Position numbers and translations under genes: made by a program. This document shows, piece after piece, positions 7,517 through 14,621 of a stretch of 18,552 nucleotides of DNA. Numbering within the stretch: position 1 is the first letter of the stretch; the number at the start of each line of letters is the position of its first letter. The notes under the pieces are model-generated. The model was not told the origin of the DNA. It searched no databases and saw nothing but the letters and a program-made list of their open reading frames with translations. The stretch lies in contig CABUZU010000031.1 of NCBI GenBank assembly GCA_902496125.1, positions 1 to 18,552 on the forward strand, given 5' to 3'. The stretch is from an uncultured Lachnospiraceae bacterium (GTDB taxonomy: Bacteria > Bacillota > Clostridia > Lachnospirales > Lachnospiraceae).

Positions 7517-8023
7517 ATGTATCAATTTTACTATAAATTTAACGAGGATGAATCGTATTGTATTACTGGATGTTCGGGTGAAGGAGACAGTGCTATTTTT
7601 CCTACCAATTTAAACTTTACTATTATATTTGACGACTTATTTAAGGGCAATAAAGAATTAACCCATGTCGAATTTCCAGACACCGTTTTAGACTTAGGAG
7701 CTTTTATTTTTGACGGGTGTGAAAATCTAAAAGAACTGACTTTACCTCCTCATTTGAAAAATATGTGGCAGTACGCACTTACTCGATGTGGCATTGAAGA
7801 AATTACTATTCCAGGAAGTGTGGAACGAATTGTACCTTATGTATTTAATCAATGCAAAAATTTACATACTGTTTATTTAAAAGAGGGAACGAAGAAAATT
7901 TCAGCTTGGGCATTTAAGGATTGTGAAAATTTAAAAGACGTTTACCTACCAAGAAGTATCGAAGAAATTTCCGATAACGCATTTGAAGGATGTCCTAACG
8001 TAACTCTACATTATGCAAAATAA
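7517..8023 (+). CDS. Short BspA-like leucine-rich repeat (LRR_5) protein
   Basis: 168 aa from the ATG at 7517, preceded by GGAGGG. The in-frame TTG at 7454 lies inside the promoter and is rejected. From about residue 50 the protein is built of roughly four to five repeats of 22-23 residues of the BspA/LRR_5 type: FIFDGCENLKELTLPPHL, ALTRCGIEEITIPGSVERI, VFNQCKNLHTVYLKEGTKKI, AFKDCENLKDVYLPRSIEEI, AFEGCPNVTLHY. The N-terminal 50 residues hold aromatic and acidic residues and no signal peptide or anchor, so unlike most BspA-like surface proteins it is probably cytoplasmic. No enzyme domain is attached. It likely mediates protein binding; its partner is unknown. Confidence 0.85.
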   Translation: MYQFYYKFNEDESYCITGCSGEGDSAIFPTNLNFTIIFDDLFKGNKELTHVEFPDTVLDLGAFIFDGCENLKELTLPPHLKNMWQYALTRCGIEEITIPGSVERIVPYVFNQCKNLHTVYLKEGTKKISAWAFKDCENLKDVYLPRSIEEISDNAFEGCPNVTLHYAK

Positions 8024-8026
8024 TAA

Positions 8027-8056
8027 AAAGGCATTTGGTCTAAGCCAGATGCCTTT
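8027..8056. terminator. Bidirectional terminator between LRR and HD genes
   Basis: AAAGGCAT (8027-8034, offset by 1) pairs with ATGCCTTT (8049-8056), extended by TGG/CCA inside. The loop contains the TAG stop codon of the minus-strand HD gene. The tail is T-rich on the minus side (TTTTTATTA), weaker on the plus side. Confidence 0.7.
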
Positions 8057-8540
8057 CAATTACTCTCATATCACTACCTGCAATTCCAAGTGTCTCACTC
8101 ATTGCACTAATTTTATCTGCAATGCATACAATGATACTTTCCTTGTATTTTGGCGGACGAATATTTAATGGAAACATATGCTTTTCTATAATATCCTCCT
8201 CGACATAAGTCAATTTAAAATCCCTCCTCGCATTTCTTAGTGCACAACCTGCATGAGAAAAACCATGTAAACTGTGAGAAGGATCTGGCACATGCCAATC
8301 ATATAAAAAATAATCATGAAGCAATGCCCCTCTTACTAAGGCTTGTTTATCTACTTTTAAATGAAAGTATTCTACAATCTTTAAACAAAGACATGCCACT
8401 AACACAGAATGCATAAATACACTTACATTTCCATGCTGGATGAATTGCTTTTCTAATTGCATATTTTCAGTTGACAAAATATCAGCTCCTAATTTTGAAA
8501 CTAACTTAAGCCAATATAAATTTGTTTTTAATCCTACCAT
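8040..8540 (-). CDS. HD domain-containing protein (putative phosphohydrolase)
   Basis: 166 aa from the ATG at 8540, which has AGAGGTG 6 bases upstream; the longer frame opens with GTG at 8549, which is part of that site. Metal-binding residues of an HD domain are visible in order: His44 (FMHS), His75-Asp76 (GALLHDYFLYDW), His92/His96 (LHGFSHAG), His121 (KHMFPLN) and Asp142 (IADKISAM). This is the arrangement of small clostridial HD phosphohydrolases rather than HD-GYP, as no GYP motif follows. The preceding GGDEF gene ends at 8542, so stop and start are one base apart and translation is likely coupled. The true substrate (nucleotide or phosphate ester) is not known. Confidence 0.88.
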   Translation of the reverse strand: MVGLKTNLYWLKLVSKLGADILSTENMQLEKQFIQHGNVSVFMHSVLVACLCLKIVEYFHLKVDKQALVRGALLHDYFLYDWHVPDPSHSLHGFSHAGCALRNARRDFKLTYVEEDIIEKHMFPLNIRPPKYKESIIVCIADKISAMSETLGIAGSDMRVIERHLA

Positions 8541-8541
8541 A

Positions 8542-9387
8542 TTAAACACCTCTATGTTTATGCTGTTCTTTATCTAGATACATGAAATGGTCCGCCCTAT
8601 CTAAAAGCTCTTCAATTGTTATTCCATCTTCTAACGAAGCCATTCCAACGGATAATGACACCTGAAATCTACCCTTATATTTCTCAGCTACTTTTTTAAC
8701 ATTATATCTAATCCCCTCTACTAATGCAGCCGTAAAATCCTTATCTTGTTCAAAAATTACTAATACAAATTCATCGCCACCGAATCGAGAAACAAATCCA
8801 TTCACACCATCACCCAGTGCATATTCTAATGCTCGTCCAATCTCTATTAAAACCTCGTCCCCTATTATATGTCCATATTGGTCATTAATCAACTTAAAAT
8901 CGTCAATATCACACATAATAACAGATACTTTAGATTTTTTTGCTAATTTAACCGTATCTAATTGCTCCTGTAAATACTTTCGATTAAATAAACCCGTTCC
9001 TGAGTCATGATTTAAAGCTTCATTATATTGAATGATGTGGTTGGCAAATTCTGTATGTCCATAAGCACCAATTAACGTATCATCGTTAATTTGATTAACG
9101 GTTTCAACTGCAACCACCGTTCCATCTTCAAGTTCAACTGGAGTTGAAACAACATAATAAATTTCCTCCTTTGGCATAAATTCAAATTTCGTCGTAATAT
9201 TTCCAGTTCTTACTGCATGAGCAGATACACAGTTTTCACAACGCGATTTCTTTTGCCATGTTCTAAAACACAATAATTCTTCCATTTGACACCTACAAGT
9301 TACTGGGTCAACCACTCTTGCCAATGTGTGTAATCTTGAAGCTAATTCTATATATTTATTAAGTTCTTGTTTTGTAAATTTTTCCAT
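8542..9387 (-). CDS. Diguanylate cyclase (GGDEF) with N-terminal Cys-rich sensor domain
   Basis: 281 aa, no membrane segment. Residues 1-100 form a PAS-like domain rich in cysteine: Cys31, Cys33, Cys40, Cys50 and Cys53 (VTCRCQ, LLCFRTW, RCENCVS), a pattern that could bind a metal, Fe-S cluster or respond to redox. A GGDEF domain follows from about residue 118 (DSGTGLFNRKYL) with Asp150/Asp152 in MCDIDDFK, the intact GGDEF motif at 203-207 and SVGMAS near 248. All this predicts synthesis of cyclic di-GMP from two GTP. The residues at the inhibitory I-site position are GVNG instead of RxxD, so product inhibition by that site should be absent. It is coupled to the downstream HD gene and has its own promoter. 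Confidence 0.92.
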   Translation of the reverse strand: MEKFTKQELNKYIELASRLHTLARVVDPVTCRCQMEELLCFRTWQKKSRCENCVSAHAVRTGNITTKFEFMPKEEIYYVVSTPVELEDGTVVAVETVNQINDDTLIGAYGHTEFANHIIQYNEALNHDSGTGLFNRKYLQEQLDTVKLAKKSKVSVIMCDIDDFKLINDQYGHIIGDEVLIEIGRALEYALGDGVNGFVSRFGGDEFVLVIFEQDKDFTAALVEGIRYNVKKVAEKYKGRFQVSLSVGMASLEDGITIEELLDRADHFMYLDKEQHKHRGV

Positions 9388-9417
9388 ATTTTTACCTCAT
9401 ACATTAAGGATGCCTAC

Positions 9418-9446
9418 ATCTTACCATATATGGAATTAAATGTTAA
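9418..9446 (-). promoter_or_regulatory. Promoter of the GGDEF-HD operon, with palindrome
   Basis: Minus-strand TTAACA (9446-9441), 17-bp spacer, TAAGAT (9423-9418) with TGG before it (extended -10). The -35 lies within the last codons of mntP. The spacer holds a perfect 10-bp palindrome, CCATATATGG (9424-9433), which may be an operator. Confidence 0.55.
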
Positions 9447-9981
9447 GCAAAATTTTAAATCCAATGAGAATTAAAATAATTCCTCCACAAATTTCTGCCT
9501 TTGACTTATATTTTTCTCCAAGTGTACTTCCAATTTTTACACCAATTGCCGAACAGATAAACGTTACCACTCCAATAAATGTAACAGCAGGAATAATGGA
9601 CACTTGTAAAAATGCAAAGGTTACACCTACAGCTAATGCATCAATACTGGTTGCAATCGCTAGTATAAACATACTTTTTACATCCATCTTCGCATCGACA
9701 TCTTCGTCATCTCCAAAGGCTTCTTTTATCATTTTACCACCAATAATTAACAATAAAACAAACGCAATCTTATGTGAATACTTTGTAATCATATCAGTAA
9801 AAAAGTTACCAAAGAAATAACCAATTAATGGCATCAATGCCTGAAATCCACCAAACCAAGCACCTGCAATTACCATATGTTTTTTATTCGTGTTTCTAAG
9901 TGACAATCCTTTTCCAATTGATACTGCAAATGCATCCATCGATAAACCTACTGCTAAAATAAATAATTCTAAAAGACTCAT
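9436..9981 (-). CDS. mntP: Manganese efflux pump MntP
   Basis: 181 aa, the usual length, predicted with six membrane helices. MntP exports excess Mn2+ from the cytoplasm. Both family signatures are present as an internal repeat: LSMDAFAVSIGKGL (Asp16) near the N-terminus and ATSIDALAVGVTFAF (Asp114) in the second half, along with GAWFGGFQALMPLIGYFFG (40-58) and GGKMIKEAFGDDED with an acidic loop at about 90-100. The ATG at 9981 has AAGGAG about 8 bases upstream. A 170-base leader with an intrinsic terminator precedes it, implying regulation before translation; mntP genes in other bacteria are often under Mn-sensing yybP-ykoY riboswitches. Confidence 0.96.
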   Translation of the reverse strand: MSLLELFILAVGLSMDAFAVSIGKGLSLRNTNKKHMVIAGAWFGGFQALMPLIGYFFGNFFTDMITKYSHKIAFVLLLIIGGKMIKEAFGDDEDVDAKMDVKSMFILAIATSIDALAVGVTFAFLQVSIIPAVTFIGVVTFICSAIGVKIGSTLGEKYKSKAEICGGIILILIGFKILLNI

Positions 9982-10152
9982 GTTACTTCTCCTTCTTATT
10001 CATATTTCTAATTATCGCATAGCAACAAAAAAGACTCACAGATAGTTCCTAAGAACTATCCATGAGTCTCATCATTTAAAATGGTACCGGGCTTTCGCCA
10101 TTATGTCGATATCATTACATAAATCTATGCCGATTACTCCCTCTTGGGTTCG
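9982..10152 (-). ncRNA. Structured 5' leader of mntP, candidate riboswitch or attenuator
   Basis: From the promoter at 10159-10187 the transcript should begin near 10152 and carry about 85 bases of potentially structured RNA before a strong terminator (10027-10068) and then 45 bases to mntP. Small hairpins visible on the minus strand are CCC-AAGA-GGG (10148-10139), CATA-GATT-TATG (10129-10118) and GGC-GAAA-GCC (10099-10090). A promoter, a folded region and a terminator ahead of the gene is the layout of a transcriptional riboswitch. Mn2+ would be the natural ligand, and GGGAGTA and GAGAC resemble pieces of yybP-ykoY, but I cannot fit the full consensus, so the class is left open. Confidence 0.55.
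10027..10068 (-). terminator. Intrinsic terminator in the mntP leader
   Basis: GACTCA (10033-10038) pairs with TGAGTC (10063-10068) and GATAGTTC (10041-10048) with GAACTATC (10053-10060), loop CTAA, with a symmetric 2-base internal loop. On the minus strand it ends in six T. It may also stop read-through from eno, which has no terminator of its own. Confidence 0.9.
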
Positions 10153-10158
10153 ACGGGT

Positions 10159-10187
10159 ATTCTAACATAAGTCTTTTTGTATTGCAA
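10159..10187 (-). promoter_or_regulatory. Promoter of the mntP leader
   Basis: Minus-strand TTGCAA (10187-10182), 17-bp spacer, TAGAAT (10164-10159). It lies 20 bases after the eno stop and directs a separate mntP transcript. Confidence 0.65.
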
Positions 10188-10206
10188 GCAAAATTTTATT
10201 TTTTAC

Positions 10207-11502
10207 TTATTTTTTTACATTAAAGGCTGCTTTTCCTGGATAAATGGCAGCATCCTTCTGTTCTTCTTCAATACGAAGTAACTGATTATATTTTGCAACA
10301 CGTTCTGTTCTACTTGGTGCACCGGTCTTAATCTGGCAAGTATTAAGTGCTACTGCTAAATCTGCAATGGTTGTATCCTCAGTTTCTCCAGAACGATGAG
10401 AAGTTACTGCTGTATAGCCTGCCTTATGTGCCATCTTAATTGCTTCTAATGTCTCTGATACTGAACCAATTTGATTTAATTTAATTAAGATTGAGTTACC
10501 ACAACCAAGCTCAATACCCTTTTGTAATCTTTCGGTATTCGTTACAAATAAATCATCACCTACTAATTGAATCTTATCACCAAGTTCCTTCGTTAACTCT
10601 TTCCAACCGTCCCAGTCTTCTTCATCTAATGCATCTTCAATTGAAATAATTGGATATTTTTCTACTAATTGTTTCCAATGTGCAATTAATTCAGAAGAAG
10701 TGTATTTCGTTCCAGCTTTTGGAAGTACATATTCGCCTACTTTTTCGCCCTTCCATTCACTAGCAGCTGCATCCATTGCAAGCATGAAATCTTTTCCTGG
10801 TTCATATCCTGCTTTTTTAATCGCTTCTAAAATATATTGAATGGCTTCTTCATCACTAGCAAGGTTTGGAGCAAATCCACCTTCATCACCTACAGAAGTT
10901 GCTAAGCCTTTACTCTTTAATAACGAAGCTAACGAATGAAATACTTCGGCACACCAACGAAGTGCTTCTTTAAAGCTACTAGCTCCAACAGGCATAATCA
11001 TAAATTCTTGTACATCAACGGTATTTGCAGCATGAGCACCACCGTTTAAAATATTCATCATTGGGACAGGAAGTCTATTTCCATTTACTCCACCTAAGAA
11101 ACGATAAAGCGGAATTTCAAGGCAAGCTGCTGCTGCCTTACAACAAGCAATGGATACGGCTAAAATCGCATTTGCTCCTAATTTTGATTTATCCTTTGTT
11201 CCATCTGCCTGTATCATTGCTCTATCAATTGCGTAAATGTCAGAAGCATCCATTCCAACTAATTCATCACAAATTATTGTATTGATATTTTCAACAGCTT
11301 TTGTAACACCTTTTCCAAGATATCGTTCTTTATCACCATCTCTTAATTCTAACGCTTCAAATACACCAGTTGAAGCACCACTTGGTGCAGATGCTCTGCC
11401 AACGGTTCCATCTACTAAATAAACCTCTGCTTCTACAGTTGGATTGCCACGGGAATCCATAATTTCACGTCCAATAACCTTTTCTATTTCTAAATAATTC
11501 AT
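10207..11502 (-). CDS. eno: Enolase (phosphopyruvate hydratase)
   Basis: 431 aa from the ATG at 11502; the six codons back to a TTG at 11520 overlap the Shine-Dalgarno AAAGGAG and are not used. Enolase converts 2-phosphoglycerate to phosphoenolpyruvate in glycolysis (cytoplasm, Mg2+). Visible residues: MDSRGNPTVEAEV near the N-terminus, the flexible loop SGASTG (41-46), the acid Glu207 in VGDEGGFAPN, metal ligands Asp244, Glu289 and Asp316 (AMDAAAS, SIEDAL, VGDDLF), catalytic Lys341 in LIKLNQIG, and SHRSGETEDTTIADLAV (368-384). All catalytic residues are intact. It has its own promoter and a leader able to hide the ribosome binding site. It follows the tartrate cluster on the same strand without an obvious terminator between. 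Confidence 0.98.
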   Translation of the reverse strand: MNYLEIEKVIGREIMDSRGNPTVEAEVYLVDGTVGRASAPSGASTGVFEALELRDGDKERYLGKGVTKAVENINTIICDELVGMDASDIYAIDRAMIQADGTKDKSKLGANAILAVSIACCKAAAACLEIPLYRFLGGVNGNRLPVPMMNILNGGAHAANTVDVQEFMIMPVGASSFKEALRWCAEVFHSLASLLKSKGLATSVGDEGGFAPNLASDEEAIQYILEAIKKAGYEPGKDFMLAMDAAASEWKGEKVGEYVLPKAGTKYTSSELIAHWKQLVEKYPIISIEDALDEEDWDGWKELTKELGDKIQLVGDDLFVTNTERLQKGIELGCGNSILIKLNQIGSVSETLEAIKMAHKAGYTAVTSHRSGETEDTTIADLAVALNTCQIKTGAPSRTERVAKYNQLLRIEEEQKDAAIYPGKAAFNVKK

Positions 11503-11611
11503 GAGAAAAACTCCTTTCAACTCTCATATGAACCCCTGCTGGAAGTTCAGCAGCCAACCAGCAAAAGGAGTCCTATGATTTATTCACAGTTTCGGTTAGT
11601 TATTCCTAACC
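11503..11611 (-). promoter_or_regulatory. eno 5' leader with Shine-Dalgarno-sequestering hairpin
   Basis: The expected transcript (start near 11611) opens with a hairpin, GGTTAG/CTAACC (11611-11594). Further on ACTCCTTT (11569-11562) is exactly complementary to AAAGGAGT (11517-11510), which contains the eno Shine-Dalgarno and is followed by five T. Between them two hairpins compete: TGCTGG/CCAGCA (11561-11535) and CTGCTG/CAGCAG (11551-11534). The fold could block translation or, with its T tail, act as a weak terminator. The ligand or trigger is unknown, or the leader may only tune stability. Confidence 0.55.
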
Positions 11612-11617
11612 ATCTGT

Positions 11618-11646
11618 ATCATACTACATTCTTTTCATTGTTGCAA
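11618..11646 (-). promoter_or_regulatory. eno promoter
   Basis: Minus-strand TTGCAA (11646-11641), 17-bp spacer, TATGAT (11623-11618). It gives eno a transcript independent of the upstream ttd genes. Confidence 0.7.
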
Positions 11647-11710
11647 GAGCTACACTTGATAGTTTTTCTCATTAATTAGAAATTATGTAAATAGATGAAG
11701 AATCTGATTA

Positions 11711-12337
11711 TTATTTAATAAATCCAACCTGTTTACTAATTTTTTCGATTTCAATATCTTTTCTCTTATTATATTCTACCTTTAAATTTTCAAATAAATT
11801 AGTTCCTTCTGTATCAATTGACACAATTAATGGACCAAATTCTTTTACACGGCAATTCCAAAGAGTCTCTGGCATACCAAGATCTCTCCACTCTGCTCTT
11901 ACAATTTCTTCTACTTCTGTAGCAGCTACTACTGCATTGCCGGCAGGAAATACACAGTGAATAGCACCAAATTCTTTACATGCCCTTTCTGTATTTTCTT
12001 TCATTCCACCTTTACCAATGATTACACGTACACCCGTTAATTTAACAAACTCATATTCAAATTTTTCCATACGCATACTAGTAGTAGGTCCAACAGATAC
12101 CATTTCAAATTTATCATTTTCTAATGGACGAATGATAGGTCCTGCATGAAAAATTGCATTATTTCTAACATCTACTGGAAGTTCTCTACCTTCTTCTACT
12201 AAACGACGATGAGCTACATCTCGACAAGTTGTCATACTTCCATCTAAGTAAATGATATCTCCAGCTTTAATTCCTTCTAAATCTTTTGCACTAATTGGTG
12301 TAACTAATACTTTTTTTCCGTTTCTTTCTTCTACCAT
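11711..12337 (-). CDS. ttdB: L(+)-tartrate dehydratase subunit beta (Fe-S hydro-lyase C-terminal domain)
   Basis: 208 aa. This is the swivelling beta domain of class I [4Fe-4S] hydro-lyases (fumarase/tartrate dehydratase). Blocks shared with TtdB as I recall it: TPISAKDL...GDIIYLDG (13-33), TTCRDVAHRRL (36-46), IFHAGPI (62-68), MVSVGPTTSMRMEKFE (79-94), GKGGM (107-111), FPAGNAVVAATEVEEI and CRVKEFGPLIVSIDTEGTN. Length is close to E. coli TtdB (201 aa), whereas stand-alone fumarase beta subunits are usually about 185 aa. With the alpha subunit it would convert L-tartrate to oxaloacetate; activity on fumarate/malate remains possible. The ATG at 12337 shares a base with the TAA of ttdA (TAATG), so translation is coupled at one-to-one stoichiometry. 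Confidence 0.85.
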   Translation of the reverse strand: MVEERNGKKVLVTPISAKDLEGIKAGDIIYLDGSMTTCRDVAHRRLVEEGRELPVDVRNNAIFHAGPIIRPLENDKFEMVSVGPTTSMRMEKFEYEFVKLTGVRVIIGKGGMKENTERACKEFGAIHCVFPAGNAVVAATEVEEIVRAEWRDLGMPETLWNCRVKEFGPLIVSIDTEGTNLFENLKVEYNKRKDIEIEKISKQVGFIK

Positions 12338-13236
12338 TATAATTCTACCCCCGTATGTGTTGTAATTGTATAATTTAAGTCTTTATCAAATACAATATGT
12401 CCTCTTCTATGACTCCAACATCCTACATTTACCGCTACTCCAATTGCAGATGGATGACGAGCGGTATTTTCAATATTCACACCCATGACAGAATATTTAC
12501 CGCCCATACCCTGTGGTCCAAGACCAATTGCATTGATACCATCTTCTAACAAAGTCTCCATCTTTGCAGCTCTTTCATTATCATTATGTGAACCAATTGG
12601 TCTCATTAATGCTTTCTTTGATAATAAAGCTGCTGTTTCTACTGATGTTGCAACACCTACGCCTACTAATAACGGAGGACATGCATTTAGACCGTAAGTA
12701 GTCATAACATCCATAACGAATTTAGTAACTCCTTCATAACCTTCACCTGGCATTAATACCATCGCTTTTCCTGGTAGAGTACAGCCACCACCTGCCATAT
12801 AAGTATAAATTTCACACTTGTCAGAATCAGGAACAATGTCCCAAAATACCGTTGGAGTTCCTTTTCCTACATTTTTACCAGTATTATATTCATCAAAAGT
12901 TTCTACACTGTTATGACGAAGTGGTGCTTCAAATGTTGCTTTTACTACTGCATCTTTTAACAATGCTTCTAATTCTCCAATTAATGGAAATTGTGTTCCA
13001 CATTTTACCCAAAACTGTAATACTCCTGTATCCTGACAGCTTGGTCTATTTAATTTTACTGCTAATTCCTGATTTTGAAACATGGTATCATAAATCGTTT
13101 TAGATAATGGACTATCTTCTTTCTCTCGTAATTCTTCTAGTTTTTTAATAACATCATCTGGTAATTTTTTTGCAACATGTGCGATAAATTTTGCCATATA
13201 ATCTGTTAATTGTTGCACTTGTTCTGTTTTTGACAT
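12337..13236 (-). CDS. ttdA: L(+)-tartrate dehydratase subunit alpha (Fe-S hydro-lyase)
   Basis: 299 aa from the ATG at 13236, which has GGAGGA 8 bases upstream; an in-frame ATG 15 bases earlier overlaps that site and is rejected. It is the catalytic, cluster-binding subunit of class I [4Fe-4S] hydro-lyases. The three cluster cysteines are Cys67 (LNRPSCQDTG), Cys186 (GLNACPPLL) and Cys273 (NVGCWSHRRG). Other blocks are APLRHNSVETFDEYNTGKN (about 104-122), YMAGGGCTLPGKAMVLMP and IGLGPQGMGG. The N-terminus LPDDVIKKLEEL and the length (E. coli TtdA 303 aa) favour tartrate dehydratase over fumarase alpha. The adjacent dicarboxylate transporter and GntR regulators support a catabolic role. The cluster would be oxygen-sensitive, fitting an anaerobe. 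Confidence 0.87.
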   Translation of the reverse strand: MSKTEQVQQLTDYMAKFIAHVAKKLPDDVIKKLEELREKEDSPLSKTIYDTMFQNQELAVKLNRPSCQDTGVLQFWVKCGTQFPLIGELEALLKDAVVKATFEAPLRHNSVETFDEYNTGKNVGKGTPTVFWDIVPDSDKCEIYTYMAGGGCTLPGKAMVLMPGEGYEGVTKFVMDVMTTYGLNACPPLLVGVGVATSVETAALLSKKALMRPIGSHNDNERAAKMETLLEDGINAIGLGPQGMGGKYSVMGVNIENTARHPSAIGVAVNVGCWSHRRGHIVFDKDLNYTITTHTGVEL

Positions 13237-13280
13237 TTTTAATTCCTCCATTTTTTAACTTTTATAAAAATTATCCATCT

Positions 13281-14546
13281 TTAAGGGAAAAATGGATATA
13301 AAATTGGTAACAAAATCATACTTACAATGGTTGATACAATAATTAACGGGATTCCCGCTTTTGCATAATCTTTAAATGTATATCCTCCTGCTGTAATAAC
13401 CATCGTGTTTGCTGGCATTCCTATTGGCGTTGCATAAGCACAAGAACCACCAATTACACAAGCCATAAGTACTGCACTAGGATCGGCTCCCATTCCATTG
13501 GCAATTGATACGCAAATCGGAACCATTAGAGCAGTTGTTGCTGTATTTGACATAAAATTAGTTAATATACAACATAGCATAAATACAACAAATGTTAATA
13601 AATAAGGTGATGGATTACTTCCTAATAAACCAATTACTTTATTCGCAATTAATTCTCCAGCTCCCGTTTCTGATAAAGCTGAGGCCAAAGATAAAGTGCC
13701 TCCAAATAAGAAAATTGTCTTCAAATCAATAGACTTTAGTGCATCTTCTTCACTAATAACCCCTGTTAAAATCAATGCTAGTGCACCAATTCCACCAATT
13801 ACACATAGTTTAATTCCAATCTGTTCCTCAAATACCATTCCTAATAAAGTTAAAATTAAAATAATTAATGATAAATACTGTTTCCATTTTGGAACCTTAC
13901 TAAAGTCTTTATTTTCATCAAATACAGAATTATCTGACGTTGTTTTTTCTGGAAGGAACTTATATCCAATAAATGCAAAATAAATAATTCCAACAATTAA
14001 AATTGGCATACCAACTTTTGCATATTCAAAAAATCCAAATTTCATTCCCATTTCTTCCATCGCAGATTGTGCAATCAAATTACCTGGGGCACCAATCAAA
14101 GAAAGATTTCCTCCCATTGCTGCTGCAAATACTAATGGCATTAAAAGTTTTGATCTCGAATATCCTGATTTTGCTGCAATTCCAATTACAACTGGAATTA
14201 ATACTGCTGCTGTTCCTGTATTAGAAAGAACTCCACTCATTAATCCTACAATAATCATAATAGCAATAATTAACTGTCTTTCTGACTTTGCAAAATGTAT
14301 TACTACACCACCAATTTTATTTGCCATACCAGTTTCAAACAATGCACCGCCTACAATAAACATTGCGACAAATAATACTACATTGCTGTCAATAAATCCT
14401 GAAAATGCCGTCTTCCAATCCAAGATTCCAGTTACAATTAAGCCAATACATACAATCATTGACGTTACGCCTAATGGAATTTTCTCCCAAACGAACATTA
14501 CAATTGCAAAAGCTAAAAATAACAATGTAATTATTGTTGGACTCAT
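13281..14546 (-). CDS. SLC13/DASS family dicarboxylate (putative L-tartrate) transporter
   Basis: 421 aa from the ATG at 14546 (AGAGGA about 8 bases upstream); the frame stretches to a TTG at 14681, but that extra 45-residue head overlaps the promoter and operator. The protein has about 11 hydrophobic segments and two inverted SLC13 halves, each with the SNT signature: SNTGTAAVLIP (113-123) and SNTATTALMVP (about 331-341), as well as NLSLIGAPGNLIAQ and YATPIGMPANTMV hairpin-loop motifs. These bind Na+ and a di- or tricarboxylate in the family; TtdT of E. coli, an L-tartrate/succinate antiporter, belongs here. It is the first gene of the ttd operon, 44 bases before ttdA. Specificity for tartrate is inferred from context. 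Confidence 0.88.
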   Translation of the reverse strand: MSPTIITLLFLAFAIVMFVWEKIPLGVTSMIVCIGLIVTGILDWKTAFSGFIDSNVVLFVAMFIVGGALFETGMANKIGGVVIHFAKSERQLIIAIMIIVGLMSGVLSNTGTAAVLIPVVIGIAAKSGYSRSKLLMPLVFAAAMGGNLSLIGAPGNLIAQSAMEEMGMKFGFFEYAKVGMPILIVGIIYFAFIGYKFLPEKTTSDNSVFDENKDFSKVPKWKQYLSLIILILTLLGMVFEEQIGIKLCVIGGIGALALILTGVISEEDALKSIDLKTIFLFGGTLSLASALSETGAGELIANKVIGLLGSNPSPYLLTFVVFMLCCILTNFMSNTATTALMVPICVSIANGMGADPSAVLMACVIGGSCAYATPIGMPANTMVITAGGYTFKDYAKAGIPLIIVSTIVSMILLPILYPFFP

Positions 14547-14596
14547 ATACGCTTCCTCTCTTTCGTTTAATATATGATTTTTAATTATTGATATTT

Positions 14597-14614
14597 GATA
14601 TTGTATACAAAATC
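14597..14614. promoter_or_regulatory. GntR (FadR-type) operator at +1 of the ttd operon
   Basis: TTGTATACAA (14601-14610) is a perfect palindrome, extended by GAT/ATC arms to 18 bp with one mismatched pair. It follows the general T-GTATAC-A pattern bound by FadR/VanR-type GntR regulators. It sits immediately downstream of the -10 box, where a bound dimer would block initiation. Confidence 0.7.
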
Positions 14615-14621
14615 TGATAAT

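Noticed and set aside
10069..10152. T-box leader, because of CCCGGTACC
   Set aside because: The conserved AGGGTGGTACCGCG block is absent, and an mntP gene is not an expected T-box target.
10135..10165. tRNA T-arm-like GGGTTCGAC on the plus strand
   Set aside because: No acceptor, D or anticodon arms can be paired around it, and it overlaps the mntP promoter.
11025..11285. Plus-strand open frames within eno, ttdA, the transporter, the MATE, mntP and glgB genes
   Set aside because: They are antisense shadows of strongly conserved genes, lack ribosome sites and have no recognisable protein features.
11503..11611. Fluoride (crcB) riboswitch upstream of eno, a gene it sometimes controls
   Set aside because: There are suggestive fragments (GATGG, AAAC, ACTCCT), but the P1 loop does not complement ACTCC and the order of elements does not fit the pseudoknot.
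12337..13236. Class I fumarase alpha subunit as the primary name
   Set aside because: Length, the LNRPSCQDTG and LPDDVIKKL blocks, a TtdB-sized partner and the neighbouring dicarboxylate transporter fit tartrate dehydratase better; fumarase activity is kept as an alternative.
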